In this document: one piece after another, positions 16,826-25,901 of the stretch
How the letters are laid out: each line of letters starts with the position of its first letter
How positions within the stretch are numbered: position 1 is the stretch's first letter
Source: Myxococcus stipitatus
GTDB taxonomy: Bacteria > Myxococcota > Myxococcia > Myxococcales > Myxococcaceae
Direction: 5' to 3'
DNA length: 64,000 nucleotides
Assembly: GCF_037414475.1 (NCBI RefSeq)
Contig: NZ_CP147913.1
Coordinates: 7,624,001 to 7,688,000, forward strand
Notes under the pieces: generated by a model
Told to the model about the DNA's origin: nothing
Seen by the model: only the letters and a program-made list of their open reading frames with translations
Database searches by the model: none
Translations under genes and position numbers: made by a program

Positions 16826-16853
16826 TTGGGGCGCGGAGGCCCACGGCTATACT
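16826..16853 (+). promoter_or_regulatory. Promoter candidate for the coiled-coil gene
   Basis: TTGGGG (16826-16831), 16-bp spacer, TATACT (16848-16853). Transcription would start near 16860, leaving only about a dozen bases before ATG 16873, where no Shine-Dalgarno is seen. Confidence 0.4.
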
Positions 16854-16872
16854 CCTACCCCCGAACACACCC

Positions 16873-19800
16873 ATGCATCACACATTCCGTCGCATGGGGC
16901 CCAGTGAACTGCTGCCCCGCTACATCTTCGCCGAGAGCCTCTTCGCCCGTCGCCGGGTGCTGGAGGTCGACGCGGTGGCGTCCACCGCCGGCGAGAGCGC
17001 GCGCTTCCTGTTGGAGCGGGGGGCTCGCGCGGTGGTGGCCTGCGACGCGGACCTGAAGGCGGTCCATGCGGCGCAGAAGGCGCATGGTGGGCCCTCGCTG
17101 CGTTATCGCGCCAACATCTACGACGACTTCGAGCCGGGCAGCTTCGACATGGTGCTCGTGGCGGACCTGGCGCCGTACGTCCGGGCCCCGGAGCTGCTGG
17201 CCGAACTGGCGCGGCTGGTGGCGAAGCAGGGCTTCCTGGTGGGCGGTCTTCGCAACGTGGCGGGGCTCGCGCTGCCGCAGTTGATGGAGGCGGAGGAGGG
17301 TGGGGCGCCGCCGACGTACGGGCTGTTGCTGGATGCGCTCCAGGTTCATTTCCCGCATGTGGAGGTCGCCACGCAGTCGCCGGTGCTGGGCTACCAGCTC
17401 GCCTTCGAGAAGGGCGAGGGGCTCCAGGTGGACGGCACGCTCGTGGAGAACGGCGAGGCGGCGTACTTCGTGGTGGTGGCGGGGCTGGAGCCGTCGCGGG
17501 TGGTGGACCCCACGTGGGTCCAGCTTCCTCCGGAGCCCTTGGCCTTCACCCGGGGGAAGATGGATGAGGTGGTGGCGCGCGCGAAGTCGTGGGAGGAGCG
17601 CGGCGCCCGGTTGAAGGAGTCGCTGTCGCGGCTTCGCACGGAGCTGACGGACCGCGAGGCGCAGGTCGCCGCGCTCAAGCCGGAGCTGGAGGATGCCCGG
17701 GACGAGGTGGCCCGGCTGACCGCGCAGCTCGAGCAGGCGCGGGGGACGCCGGAGTCCCAGCGGGAGCGGGATGACCTGGCGGGCAAGTTGCGGCGGCGGG
17801 AGCTGGAGCTCCAGGTCGCGCACGAGCGGCTGGGGGATACGGACCGGCGGCTCGCGGCGCAGCGGTTGGAGGTGGAGGGGGCGCAGCGGGCGCAGGCGGA
17901 GGCGGGTGTCCAGGTGCTCGCGGCGCAGGAGACGCTTCGATTGGAGCGTGCTCGTCGTGAGGAGCTGACGGCGACGCTGGAGGAGGCCCGCGAGCGGCTG
18001 ACGCAGGCGTACACCCAGGTCCGCGAGCTGCAGGATGAGCTGTCCTCGCTGCGCATCGACCGGGAGAAGGAGCGGCTCTCCTCGGAGCGGGCGGTGGAGC
18101 AGTCCGAGGACCGCCGCCGTGCCGCGGAGGCCGCGCGCGAGCGGGAGCTGCGCATCGCCGAGCAGTACTCCGCGGCCCTGGCGGCGGTGGAGCACCTGAA
18201 GGAAGGGACCGCTCGGGCAGAGGAGGCGGCTCGGGTCGCCGCCGCGGCGGTGTCCGTGAAGGAAGCGGAGCTGGCGCGGGCGGCGCGTGAGCTCACGGAT
18301 GCGTCGGTTCGCGTGGCGGCGGCGGAGGGTGCGCGGCGGGACGCGGAGGATCGGCTGGCGGCGCTCGTGGCGGACGGGCGGGGCCAGGAGACGGAGCTCG
18401 TCGCCGCTCGCGAGCGCGAGGACCAGCTGCGGCGGGAGCTGGAGTCGCTCACCGAGGCGGAGGGTTCGGCTCGTGCCACCGCGCGGAAGCTGGAGGAGTC
18501 GCTTCACGAGGCCCGGGAGCGAATCTCGGAGCTGGAGGATGGGCGGGCTCGGGCGGAGGCGGGGCTCGCGGGGGCGCTGGAGGCGGAGCGCTCCGGGCTC
18601 CACGAGCGGCTGACCGCGTTGGAGCGTGCTCTGGAGGAGGAGCGCGCGAAGGCGGAGGCGTTTGGAGAGGAGGCGCGCACCGAGGCCGCGATTCGGGCGG
18701 AGACGGAGGCGCGCAAGCGGGAGTTGGAGGAGGAGCGCCAGGCGCTGGTCCGGCGCGTGGTGGAGCTGGAGGCGGAGGTCTCCACTCTGAGCCGAGGGCG
18801 CCGCGCGGATGGGGCGCGGGCGGATGAGCTCGCGGCGTCGCTTCAGGCGATGCAGTCGGACCTGGAGACGGCGCGGCAGGAGCGCGACTCGACGGCGGCG
18901 TTGGCGGCGCGGGTGGGTGGGGAGCTGGACCAGGAGCGCGAGGCGCGGGCCGCGGTGGAGGAGGCGCTGCGCGTCTCCCGTGGAAAGTTGGAGAGCGCGA
19001 CCCAGCGGCTCGTGGAGGCGGAGGCCTCCTTGGAGCGCACGCGCGAGGCGCTGGACGCGGAGGTCGAGCGGCGCGCGCGTTGGGAGGCGGCGCTCGCGGA
19101 TGTCCAGGTCCAGCTTCAAGAGGAACTCCAGCGGCGCTCGAAGGCAGAGGCGTCCCTGGCGGAGGCGCAGGGGCTACTCCAGGGAGAGGGTCAGCAGCGG
19201 AGTCACGTTGAAGGGACGCTCGCGCAGTCCCAGGCGCGGCTCGAAGAGGAAGTCGCGCGTCGCGAGCGTGTCGAGGCCGCGCTGACGGAGACCCAGGCGC
19301 TGCTCCAGCAGTCGACCGAGGAGACCGCGCGGGTCGAAGCGGAGCTGGCCGAGGCTCGGGTTCGGATTCAGCAAGGTGTCGAGGCGAAGGCGGAGGCCGA
19401 CGCGGCGCTGGCGGAGACGCAGGCTCGTCTGCGTGAGGTGGATGCTCGTGCCTCCGAGGAACTGGCGGAGGCCCAGGCTCGGATTCAGCGAGGGGCCGAA
19501 GCGAAGGCCGCGGTCGAGGCCTCTCTGACCGAGGCGCAGTCCCGTCTGCGGGAGATGGATGCTCGCGCCTTGGCGGAGCTGGCCGAGGCCCAGACACGTA
19601 TTCAGCAAGGCGCTGATGCGAATGCCGAGGTGGCCGCCGCTCTGGCGGTGGCCGAGGCACGTATCGCGGAGAGCTCCTCGGCGAAGGCAGAGGCCGAAGC
19701 CGCGCTCGCGGCGGCGCAGGCTCGCATCGAGGAAGACGCCGAGGCGAAGGCGGCGGTCGAGGCCGCGCTCGCGGAAGCCCGAGCTCGGATTGCGGAGGAT

Positions 19801-22800
19801 GCCGAGGCGAAGGCGGCGGTGGAGGCCTCGCTCGCAGAAGCCCAAGCTCGGATTGAGGAAGATGCCGAGGCGAAGGCGGCGGTGGAGGCCTCGCTCGCGG
19901 AAGCCCAAGCTCGGATTGCGGAGAGCCTCGAGGCGAGGGTGGCGGCCGAAGCCGCGCTGGCGGAAGCGCGGTCTCTTGTTGATGCAGGCACTGCGGCGAA
20001 GGCGGCCGTTGAAGAAGCGCTAGCGGAGGCCCGGTCTCGAATTGAGGAAGGTGCCGAGGCGAAGGCGGCGGTCGAAGCGGAGCTGGCTGAGGCCCGGTCT
20101 CGAATTGAGGAAGGTGCCGAAGCGAAGGCGGCGGTCGAAGCGGAGCTTGAGCAAGCCCGGTCTCGTATCGAAGCAGGCTCTGAAACGAACGCAGCAATCG
20201 AGGCCGCGCTGACGGAGGCGCAGTCCCGCCTGCGTGTGCTGGACACGCGCGCCAAGGAGGAACGGGCGGAGGCCCAGGCACGTATCGAGGAAGGTGCCGA
20301 GGCGCTGGTCGAAGCTCAGGTCCACCTGCAAGAGGTGAACGTTCGGTTGGGGGCCGCGCTGCCGGCTGACCCGACGCGTCTTCCGTCGGAAACCGAGCAG
20401 CGTGCCCGATTCATCGCTTCGCTGGTGGAGGCTCGCGAGGCGCTTGCCTCCGAGCGCGAGACGCGTGGTGAGGAGCCGGCGTCGCTGGATGAGGTTCGCC
20501 GGTTGCTCGTCGCCGCGCGCGAAGCGCTGGCGGCGGAGCTGGCGCGGACGCGGGAGCGCGCTTCGGATGTCGATGCGGTGGTCTCGCGCCTTCAGTCGGA
20601 GCTTGCTTCGGAGAAGGACCGCAGGACCCATGCGGAGTCCGCCCTGGCCGCCGAGCGCGAAGCCCTGGGCGCGGTGCGCGTGGAGTTGGAGACCGAGCGT
20701 CAGGAGCGCAGCGACGGCGAGGCCGGACTGGCGCGGGTTCACGAGCGGCTCGAAGGAGAGCAGCGTGCCCGTTCCGAGCTGGAGTCCTCGTTGGCGCGGG
20801 TTCGCGAGGCGTTGTCGGCGGAAGAGTCCTCTCGCGCGGAGGTCGAGTCCGCACTGGCCGAAGCTCGGGAGTCGCTCACGGCAGAGAGGAAGGGGCACGA
20901 TGCGACGCGTTCCGAGCTGACTCGCGAACGTGAGTCGCGCGAGGCCGCGTTGGCGGAGGCTCGCCGCGAACTGGAGGTGCTGCGCGCGGATGCGGCGGCC
21001 CGCGAGCTTCGGATGCGGGACCTCGAGAAGCGGGCGGAGCAGTCGCTGACGGAGCTGCGTGAAGCCGCCGAGTCTCGAGAACAAGCGCTGCGTGCGCAGG
21101 CCGAGGAATCGGCTCGCGAGCTGGAGGCCCGTCAGGCGGAGATAGAGAGCGCGAACGCGCGGTGGACCACTTCGCAACAGGCCTTGAGCGACGCGGAGGC
21201 GGCGAAACGCTCAGTGGATGCGCAGCTCTCCGAGCGGGAGTGGTCGCTGCAAGAGCTCCAGACACAGACGGAGCGGCTCAGAGAGGAGCTTCGCGAGAGC
21301 GAGGCTCGGGTCGCGCGGCTGACGGAGTCCGCATCCGCGCACGCGGCCGAACTGGATGCCTCGCGCCAGCGGTTCGAGGAGCAGTCGGCGACCCATCAGC
21401 GCGAGCTGGAGGCGACCGAGACCACCCTGGAGACCACGCGACAGGAAGTGCTGGGCTTGCGTGGTGAGCTGACCCATTTGATGGCGACGCGGCAGGAGGT
21501 GATGCGCTTGGGGATGGAGCTTCAGCGCGCCATGGCCGCGTTGCACGACCGGGGGATGCACATCTCCCGGCTCGACGCGGAGCTGGTGGACGCGCGGGAG
21601 CGGCTGGTGGCTCAGCGCGAGAACGCCGAGTTGTTGATGGTGCAGTTGGAGACGGCTCGCCGCTTCGCGGGGAAGGCCACCGCGATGGAGAGCTCGCTCG
21701 AAAACGAGCGTGCCTCATTGGAGAGCACCCGGGCGGAGCTGTCGCGAGTCACCGAACGCGCAGCGGTGCTTGAGTCGCAGCTGGAGCAGGCCCGTGCGGA
21801 TTGGGAGTCGCGGCTCACGAGCACGACCGCGCTCCTCACCGAGTCAACGGCCTTGCTCGATGCCGAGCGCACGGCGAAGGACTCGCTGGAGTCGAAACTC
21901 GCCGAGACGACGACTCAGCTCGACTCGGCGCGGGCGAACACCGCGGAGCTGGAGTCGCGACTCTCGGAGACGGCGTCTCAGCTCGGTGTGCACCGGAACG
22001 ACACCATCGAGCTGGAGCTGAAGCTGACCGAGACGGTGGCTCAGCTCGATACGCACCGGAACGACCTCGTGGTGCTGGAGTCGCGATTCCAGGAGACGAC
22101 CGCCCAGCTCGACTCTCAGCGGACGGTGGCCAACGGGCTGGAATCGAAGCTCTCCAGCACGCTGTCTCTGTTGGAGGAAGTGCGCGCGAGCAAGGACGAC
22201 CTGGAGGCCCGGCTCTCTGAGTCCGCCTCCCTGCTCGACGCCACTCGGACCGCCAAGGACGCGGTGGAATCGAAGCTCGAAGCCCGTGTCGCCGAACTCG
22301 AGTCCGCCGCCACGGAGAGCGGCGCCACCGTCCAGTCACTGCAAGAGCGCGCCACCCGCGCCGAAGCGGAGCGCGAGCGCCTCCAGTCCGACCTGACCGT
22401 CGCCCGTGCCGCCCGGGTCCGGCTGGAGGGGCGCATCACCGCCCTCGAGACCGCGTCCACCGACGCCGTGCGGATGCTCGACACCGAGCGCGCCGAGCGA
22501 ACCCACGTCGCCGCGGCGCTCGAAGAGGCACGCCGCCAGCTCCAGCAGCGCGATGGCTCCACCTCCGACCGCCTCACCACGCTCCGCACCGAACTCACGC
22601 GCCTCCAGGAGCAGACCCAGGCCCTCACCGCGGAGAAGCAAGAGCTCCTCAACGACCGCTTCGAGCGCACCCGCCTCGAATCCCTCGTGAAGGACCTGCA
22701 ATCGCGCTTGTCCGAGATGGAGGCCGAGCGCACCGAGCTCCTCAAGGCCCTCGAGGAGCTCAAGGCCTCCGCCCAGCCGGAGGCCGTCCTGGAGATGGCC

Positions 22801-23118
22801 GCCGAAATGGAACAACTCCAGACCCAGGTGGAGTTGCTCCAGGACCAGCTCAAGGCCCAGGAGACGGAGTTGGCCACCCTGCGCCGTCAGGCGGCCCGCG
22901 CGGGTGGCAACCCCGTCCAGGACCTCTACGACGACCGGGCCAACGCGGAGCTCAACACGGTGAAGAGCGAGATGTCCCGGCGCACCAGCCCCCCTCCGCC
23001 AGGAGGCTCGACCGCGCGCACGCCCACCATCCCCCAGGTCAAGCCCCCGCGCGGCGCCGTGCCGGCGCTCGACATGCCCCCTCCGTCCTCTCCGAAAAAG
23101 GCGGACGAGCACGAATGA
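16873..23118 (+). CDS. Methyltransferase-like domain fused to a very long coiled coil
   Basis: A 2081-residue protein. Residues 1-215 resemble a SAM-dependent methyltransferase Rossmann fold: VLEVDAVASTAGESA at motif I, an acidic end to strand 2 (VVACDADLKAV), then FDMVLVADLAPYV. Motif I lacks the usual glycine-rich loop, so activity is doubtful. Residues about 235-2010 are almost continuous Glu/Ala/Arg-rich coiled coil. They contain nine contiguous 21-residue repeats (about 925-1113) and six more (about 1676-1801), each equal to three heptads. A Pro-rich tail ends the protein. The layout recalls myxobacterial AglZ and FrzS (an N-terminal pseudo-receiver plus coiled coil), but with a different head. 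Role unknown; a polar or cytoskeletal scaffold is an inference. Start ATG 16873, alternative ATG 16894. Confidence 0.88.
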   Translation: MHHTFRRMGPSELLPRYIFAESLFARRRVLEVDAVASTAGESARFLLERGARAVVACDADLKAVHAAQKAHGGPSLRYRANIYDDFEPGSFDMVLVADLAPYVRAPELLAELARLVAKQGFLVGGLRNVAGLALPQLMEAEEGGAPPTYGLLLDALQVHFPHVEVATQSPVLGYQLAFEKGEGLQVDGTLVENGEAAYFVVVAGLEPSRVVDPTWVQLPPEPLAFTRGKMDEVVARAKSWEERGARLKESLSRLRTELTDREAQVAALKPELEDARDEVARLTAQLEQARGTPESQRERDDLAGKLRRRELELQVAHERLGDTDRRLAAQRLEVEGAQRAQAEAGVQVLAAQETLRLERARREELTATLEEARERLTQAYTQVRELQDELSSLRIDREKERLSSERAVEQSEDRRRAAEAARERELRIAEQYSAALAAVEHLKEGTARAEEAARVAAAAVSVKEAELARAARELTDASVRVAAAEGARRDAEDRLAALVADGRGQETELVAAREREDQLRRELESLTEAEGSARATARKLEESLHEARERISELEDGRARAEAGLAGALEAERSGLHERLTALERALEEERAKAEAFGEEARTEAAIRAETEARKRELEEERQALVRRVVELEAEVSTLSRGRRADGARADELAASLQAMQSDLETARQERDSTAALAARVGGELDQEREARAAVEEALRVSRGKLESATQRLVEAEASLERTREALDAEVERRARWEAALADVQVQLQEELQRRSKAEASLAEAQGLLQGEGQQRSHVEGTLAQSQARLEEEVARRERVEAALTETQALLQQSTEETARVEAELAEARVRIQQGVEAKAEADAALAETQARLREVDARASEELAEAQARIQRGAEAKAAVEASLTEAQSRLREMDARALAELAEAQTRIQQGADANAEVAAALAVAEARIAESSSAKAEAEAALAAAQARIEEDAEAKAAVEAALAEARARIAEDAEAKAAVEASLAEAQARIEEDAEAKAAVEASLAEAQARIAESLEARVAAEAALAEARSLVDAGTAAKAAVEEALAEARSRIEEGAEAKAAVEAELAEARSRIEEGAEAKAAVEAELEQARSRIEAGSETNAAIEAALTEAQSRLRVLDTRAKEERAEAQARIEEGAEALVEAQVHLQEVNVRLGAALPADPTRLPSETEQRARFIASLVEAREALASERETRGEEPASLDEVRRLLVAAREALAAELARTRERASDVDAVVSRLQSELASEKDRRTHAESALAAEREALGAVRVELETERQERSDGEAGLARVHERLEGEQRARSELESSLARVREALSAEESSRAEVESALAEARESLTAERKGHDATRSELTRERESREAALAEARRELEVLRADAAARELRMRDLEKRAEQSLTELREAAESREQALRAQAEESARELEARQAEIESANARWTTSQQALSDAEAAKRSVDAQLSEREWSLQELQTQTERLREELRESEARVARLTESASAHAAELDASRQRFEEQSATHQRELEATETTLETTRQEVLGLRGELTHLMATRQEVMRLGMELQRAMAALHDRGMHISRLDAELVDARERLVAQRENAELLMVQLETARRFAGKATAMESSLENERASLESTRAELSRVTERAAVLESQLEQARADWESRLTSTTALLTESTALLDAERTAKDSLESKLAETTTQLDSARANTAELESRLSETASQLGVHRNDTIELELKLTETVAQLDTHRNDLVVLESRFQETTAQLDSQRTVANGLESKLSSTLSLLEEVRASKDDLEARLSESASLLDATRTAKDAVESKLEARVAELESAATESGATVQSLQERATRAEAERERLQSDLTVARAARVRLEGRITALETASTDAVRMLDTERAERTHVAAALEEARRQLQQRDGSTSDRLTTLRTELTRLQEQTQALTAEKQELLNDRFERTRLESLVKDLQSRLSEMEAERTELLKALEELKASAQPEAVLEMAAEMEQLQTQVELLQDQLKAQETELATLRRQAARAGGNPVQDLYDDRANAELNTVKSEMSRRTSPPPPGGSTARTPTIPQVKPPRGAVPALDMPPPSSPKKADEHE
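19645..20211 (+). repeat. Nine tandem 63-bp repeats inside the coiled-coil gene
   Basis: Units begin at 19645, 19708, 19771, 19834, 19897, 19960, 20023, 20086 and 20149, each 63 bp. The central units are nearly identical at DNA level. Each encodes 21 residues close to AEAQARIEEDAEAKAAVEAS plus Leu, i.e. three heptads. More degenerate units with an inserted segment precede them from about 19348. Confidence 0.9.
21898..22275 (+). repeat. Six diverged 63-bp repeats inside the coiled-coil gene
   Basis: Six 21-residue units (378 bp) of the form LxETxxQLDxxRxxxxxLESK are in perfect register. They are more diverged than the upstream array and have a different consensus, so they arose by a separate amplification. 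Confidence 0.8.
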
Positions 23119-23129
23119 GGGGCCGCGAC

Positions 23130-23135
23130 TAGGAT
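23130..23135 (+). promoter_or_regulatory. Possible -10 element of dapF
   Basis: TAGGAT lies 7 nt before the GTG start of dapF, with no Shine-Dalgarno between. If used, the dapF transcript would be leaderless. A -35 element is not evident. Confidence 0.3.
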
Positions 23136-23142
23136 TGCGCTC

Positions 23143-23994
23143 GTGGACGTCCGCGAGCGCATCTTCAAGTACCAGGGCCTGGGCAATGACTTCGTCGTCC
23201 TCGACCGCCGCCGGTCCGGGGTGGACATCGACGCGGAGACCTCGCGCTGGATGTGTGACCGCAGGCTGGGCATCGGCGCGGACGGAGTGCTCGCGCTCCT
23301 GCCCTCCGGGCAGGGCCTGGCCCGGATGGTCGTCCACAACGCCGATGGCAGCATCGCGGAGATGTGCGGCAACGGCCTGCGCTGCGCCGTGAAGTACCTG
23401 GTCGACCACTCCGGAGCACACCCCGGACGCCTCGATGTGGAGACGGGCGCGGGCGTGCTCACCTGCGTGCCCGGCTATGGCGATGGGGGCGTCGTCGCCG
23501 TGGACATCTCCATGGGCCCCGCGCGGCTCGTCGCGCCCAACCTTCCCTCGGGCATCACCGGGCGTCCCTTCCTGGATTCACCGCTGCCCGGGTACCCGGA
23601 GCTGCGCGCCTCCGCGGTGAGCATGGGCAACCCCCACCTGGTCCTCCTGGACCGTCCACTGGAGGACGCGGCGAGGCTGGGGCCGGAGCTGGAGCGGCAC
23701 CCCGGGTTCAAGGACCGCACGAACGTCGAGTTCGTCCGGGTCGAGGAGAACGGCCTCACCGTCGTCGTGTGGGAGCGCGGCTGTGGGCTCACCCAGGCGT
23801 GTGGCACTGGGGCGTGTGCGTCGGCGGTGGCCGCGGTGCTGGCCGGGCGGCTGCCGGCGGACACCTGGCTGCGTGTCACCTTGCCGGGCGGCGACCTGGG
23901 CATTCGCGTGCCCGCCGACCTGTCCGACATCCGCCTCCGTGGTCCCGTCGCGTTTGTCTTCGAGGGCGTTGTCGCGCTTCCATCGGGCCGGTAA
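23143..23994 (+). CDS. dapF: Diaminopimelate epimerase
   Basis: Interconverts LL- and meso-diaminopimelate for lysine and peptidoglycan synthesis. Both catalytic cysteines are in place, in MCGNGLRC (residues about 74-81) and ACGTGACASA (about 219-228). The substrate-binding NPHLVLL and WERGCGLT segments are conserved. At 283 residues the length is normal. The GTG start at 23143 gives MDVRERIFKYQGLGNDFVVLD, with the conserved KYQGLGNDF. It lies 24 bp after the giant coiled-coil gene and 38 bp before a receiver protein gene. The latter spacing suggests an operon, though function does not link them. Confidence 0.95.
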   Translation: MDVRERIFKYQGLGNDFVVLDRRRSGVDIDAETSRWMCDRRLGIGADGVLALLPSGQGLARMVVHNADGSIAEMCGNGLRCAVKYLVDHSGAHPGRLDVETGAGVLTCVPGYGDGGVVAVDISMGPARLVAPNLPSGITGRPFLDSPLPGYPELRASAVSMGNPHLVLLDRPLEDAARLGPELERHPGFKDRTNVEFVRVEENGLTVVVWERGCGLTQACGTGACASAVAAVLAGRLPADTWLRVTLPGGDLGIRVPADLSDIRLRGPVAFVFEGVVALPSGR

Positions 23995-24032
23995 CCTCCG
24001 CGCTCCCCCTTCGCTCCCGGGTCTGACAGCGC

Positions 24033-25883
24033 GTGGCCGGTCCTATTCTCGTCGTTGACGACGACCTGTTCTTCCGCCAGCTCGCCAGCGACATGCTGGC
24101 CCGTCATGGGCACCGCGTCGTCTCCGTGGAGAACGGCACCCAGGCGCTCGAGGAGGCCGCGCGCACCCAGTTCGACCTGGTCATCACCGACGTGGTCATG
24201 CCCGGGGTGGACGGCTTCGCGCTCACCGCGCGCCTGCGTGAGCGAGACCCGGACCAGGAGGTCATCCTGGTCAGCCAGCGCACGGACGTGAAGGGCTCGG
24301 AGATGGCGCTGCGCTCGGGCGCGGCGGACTGTCTGGGCAAACCCGTGGACGAGGCGGACCTGGTGCTCGCGGTGGACCGGGCCCTGGAGCGCGCCGCCCT
24401 GCGCCGTGAGCGCGCGCAGCTGCGCGACGAGAACCTGGAGTTCGCCCGCTTCCACAACCTTCACCAGCGCTGCCTCGAGCTCATCTCCCAGTCGGACCTG
24501 GAGTGGCTCCAGGAGCGCATCATCTCGGAGCTGTCCGCGGTGTGCGACTCGCAGAGCGCCGCGCTGTGGGTGCTCGACGACCGGGGAGACCTGGTGCTGC
24601 GCGCGTACCGGGGGCTGCTCGACAAGCAGTTCCTCGCCGAGAAGATGAACCCGGAGGGTCCCCTGGCCACGCGGCTGAAGGATGCCCAGCCGTGGTTCGC
24701 CCGGGATGAGCGCTCGGTGGTGCTGTACGTGCCGCTGATGGCGTCGGGAGAAATCGTCGGCCTCGCGCAGCTCTCGGACCCGCTGGCGGGGGACTTCCGC
24801 CCCGAGCATTCGCGGGACGCTCGAGTGCTCGCGGACTTCGCCGCGGTGGGCGTGAAGAACGGCCGCCGGATGATGGCGCTCCAGCGGCTGGGGCTCCGGG
24901 ACCGCGAGACGGCGGCCTACAACCTCAGCTACTTCACCGACTACGCCTCCAAGGAGATCTACAAGGCGCGGCGCTATGGCCGGACCTTCTCGCTGTTGAC
25001 CTTCTCCATCGACAACCTGCCGCTGGTGCGCGTGCGCCAGGGCGCGGCGGACGCGAAGAAGGCGGTGCGCGGCATCATCCGCGCGCTGAGCAAGATCATC
25101 CGCGACTCGGACGTCATCGCGAAGGCGAGCGACCAGGAGTTCTACCTGCTCCTGCCGGAGACGGACTTCTTCGGCGCGATGATGTTCGTGCGCCGCGCGG
25201 TCGCCGCCGTGCGCGAGGAGCCCGAGGTGCAGGACGTGGAGACGCGCCTGCCGCTGGCCCTCGTGGGGGGGGCGAGCACCTTCCCCAAGGACGGCGAGGA
25301 CTTCGACGAGCTGGTGCACCGCTGCCGCCGCCGCATGGACGAGCGCCGCGCGTCGCTCCAGCGGCGGCTGATGCTGGACGGGTTGCCCTTCTGGGACGAG
25401 GTGGACCTGCTGCTCGGCACGCCCAACAGCCCCAAGCTCCCGGTGGATGACCGCGCGGAGCCCAGCCGCCGGGGCAAGGTGGCGGACGTCCTCTTCGACG
25501 AACTCCAGGCGGAGATTGCCCGGGAGCTGATGCGCGACCCGGGCTCGCGGGGCCTGTTGTACGTGGGCGGGCCGGAGATTCGCGCGGACCTGCCCATCGC
25601 CGCGGGGCTGGAGTCGGCGCCGCCGGACCTGTCGTCGCGCATCTACCTGCTGGGTCGCCGGGTGGACCTGGAGTCGCATCCCGCGCTGACGCCCGTGTTC
25701 CTGGAGGGCGACGAGCGCGTGTCCCGGCACGAGTTCATCCTCTGGCTCTCGGAGAGCGCCGCCTACGCGCTCATCCAGCGGCGGGGGCGGGGCGCGACGT
25801 GGGGGTTCCACACCTCGGACACCGCGGTGGTGGACGGGCTCATCTCCAAGCTGCAGGCCGAGTACGACCTGCAGCCCTACTGA
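24033..25883 (+). CDS. Response regulator with GAF-like and degenerate GGDEF domains
   Basis: 616 residues. The N-terminal receiver (1-120) has an acidic pocket D9-D11, phospho-acceptor D53 (LVITDVVMPG) and a conserved Lys (CLGKPVDE), so it can probably be phosphorylated. A GAF-like domain follows (about 145-280; ALWVLDDRGDLVLRAYRG). Next comes a GGDEF-like domain (about 290-440) in which the active-site motif reads ASDQEF, so c-di-GMP synthesis is unlikely. The final 160 residues are unrecognised. It may bind a nucleotide or partner rather than make c-di-GMP (inference). GTG start at 24033. Upstream of and probably co-transcribed with the next receiver gene (18-bp gap). Confidence 0.85.
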   Translation: MAGPILVVDDDLFFRQLASDMLARHGHRVVSVENGTQALEEAARTQFDLVITDVVMPGVDGFALTARLRERDPDQEVILVSQRTDVKGSEMALRSGAADCLGKPVDEADLVLAVDRALERAALRRERAQLRDENLEFARFHNLHQRCLELISQSDLEWLQERIISELSAVCDSQSAALWVLDDRGDLVLRAYRGLLDKQFLAEKMNPEGPLATRLKDAQPWFARDERSVVLYVPLMASGEIVGLAQLSDPLAGDFRPEHSRDARVLADFAAVGVKNGRRMMALQRLGLRDRETAAYNLSYFTDYASKEIYKARRYGRTFSLLTFSIDNLPLVRVRQGAADAKKAVRGIIRALSKIIRDSDVIAKASDQEFYLLLPETDFFGAMMFVRRAVAAVREEPEVQDVETRLPLALVGGASTFPKDGEDFDELVHRCRRRMDERRASLQRRLMLDGLPFWDEVDLLLGTPNSPKLPVDDRAEPSRRGKVADVLFDELQAEIARELMRDPGSRGLLYVGGPEIRADLPIAAGLESAPPDLSSRIYLLGRRVDLESHPALTPVFLEGDERVSRHEFILWLSESAAYALIQRRGRGATWGFHTSDTAVVDGLISKLQAEYDLQPY

Positions 25884-25901
25884 CACGAAGCGGAGCGCCA
25901 C

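Noticed and set aside
19645..20211. CRISPR-like direct repeats
   Set aside because: The 63-bp units are contiguous, in frame and coding; there are no unique spacers and no cas genes.
18449..20281. Long minus-strand reading frames through the coiled-coil gene (also 16855-19119 and 20020-21177)
   Set aside because: They are antisense shadows created by the low-complexity, high-GC coding strand; their translations are Pro/Arg- or Leu/Arg-rich with no domain features.
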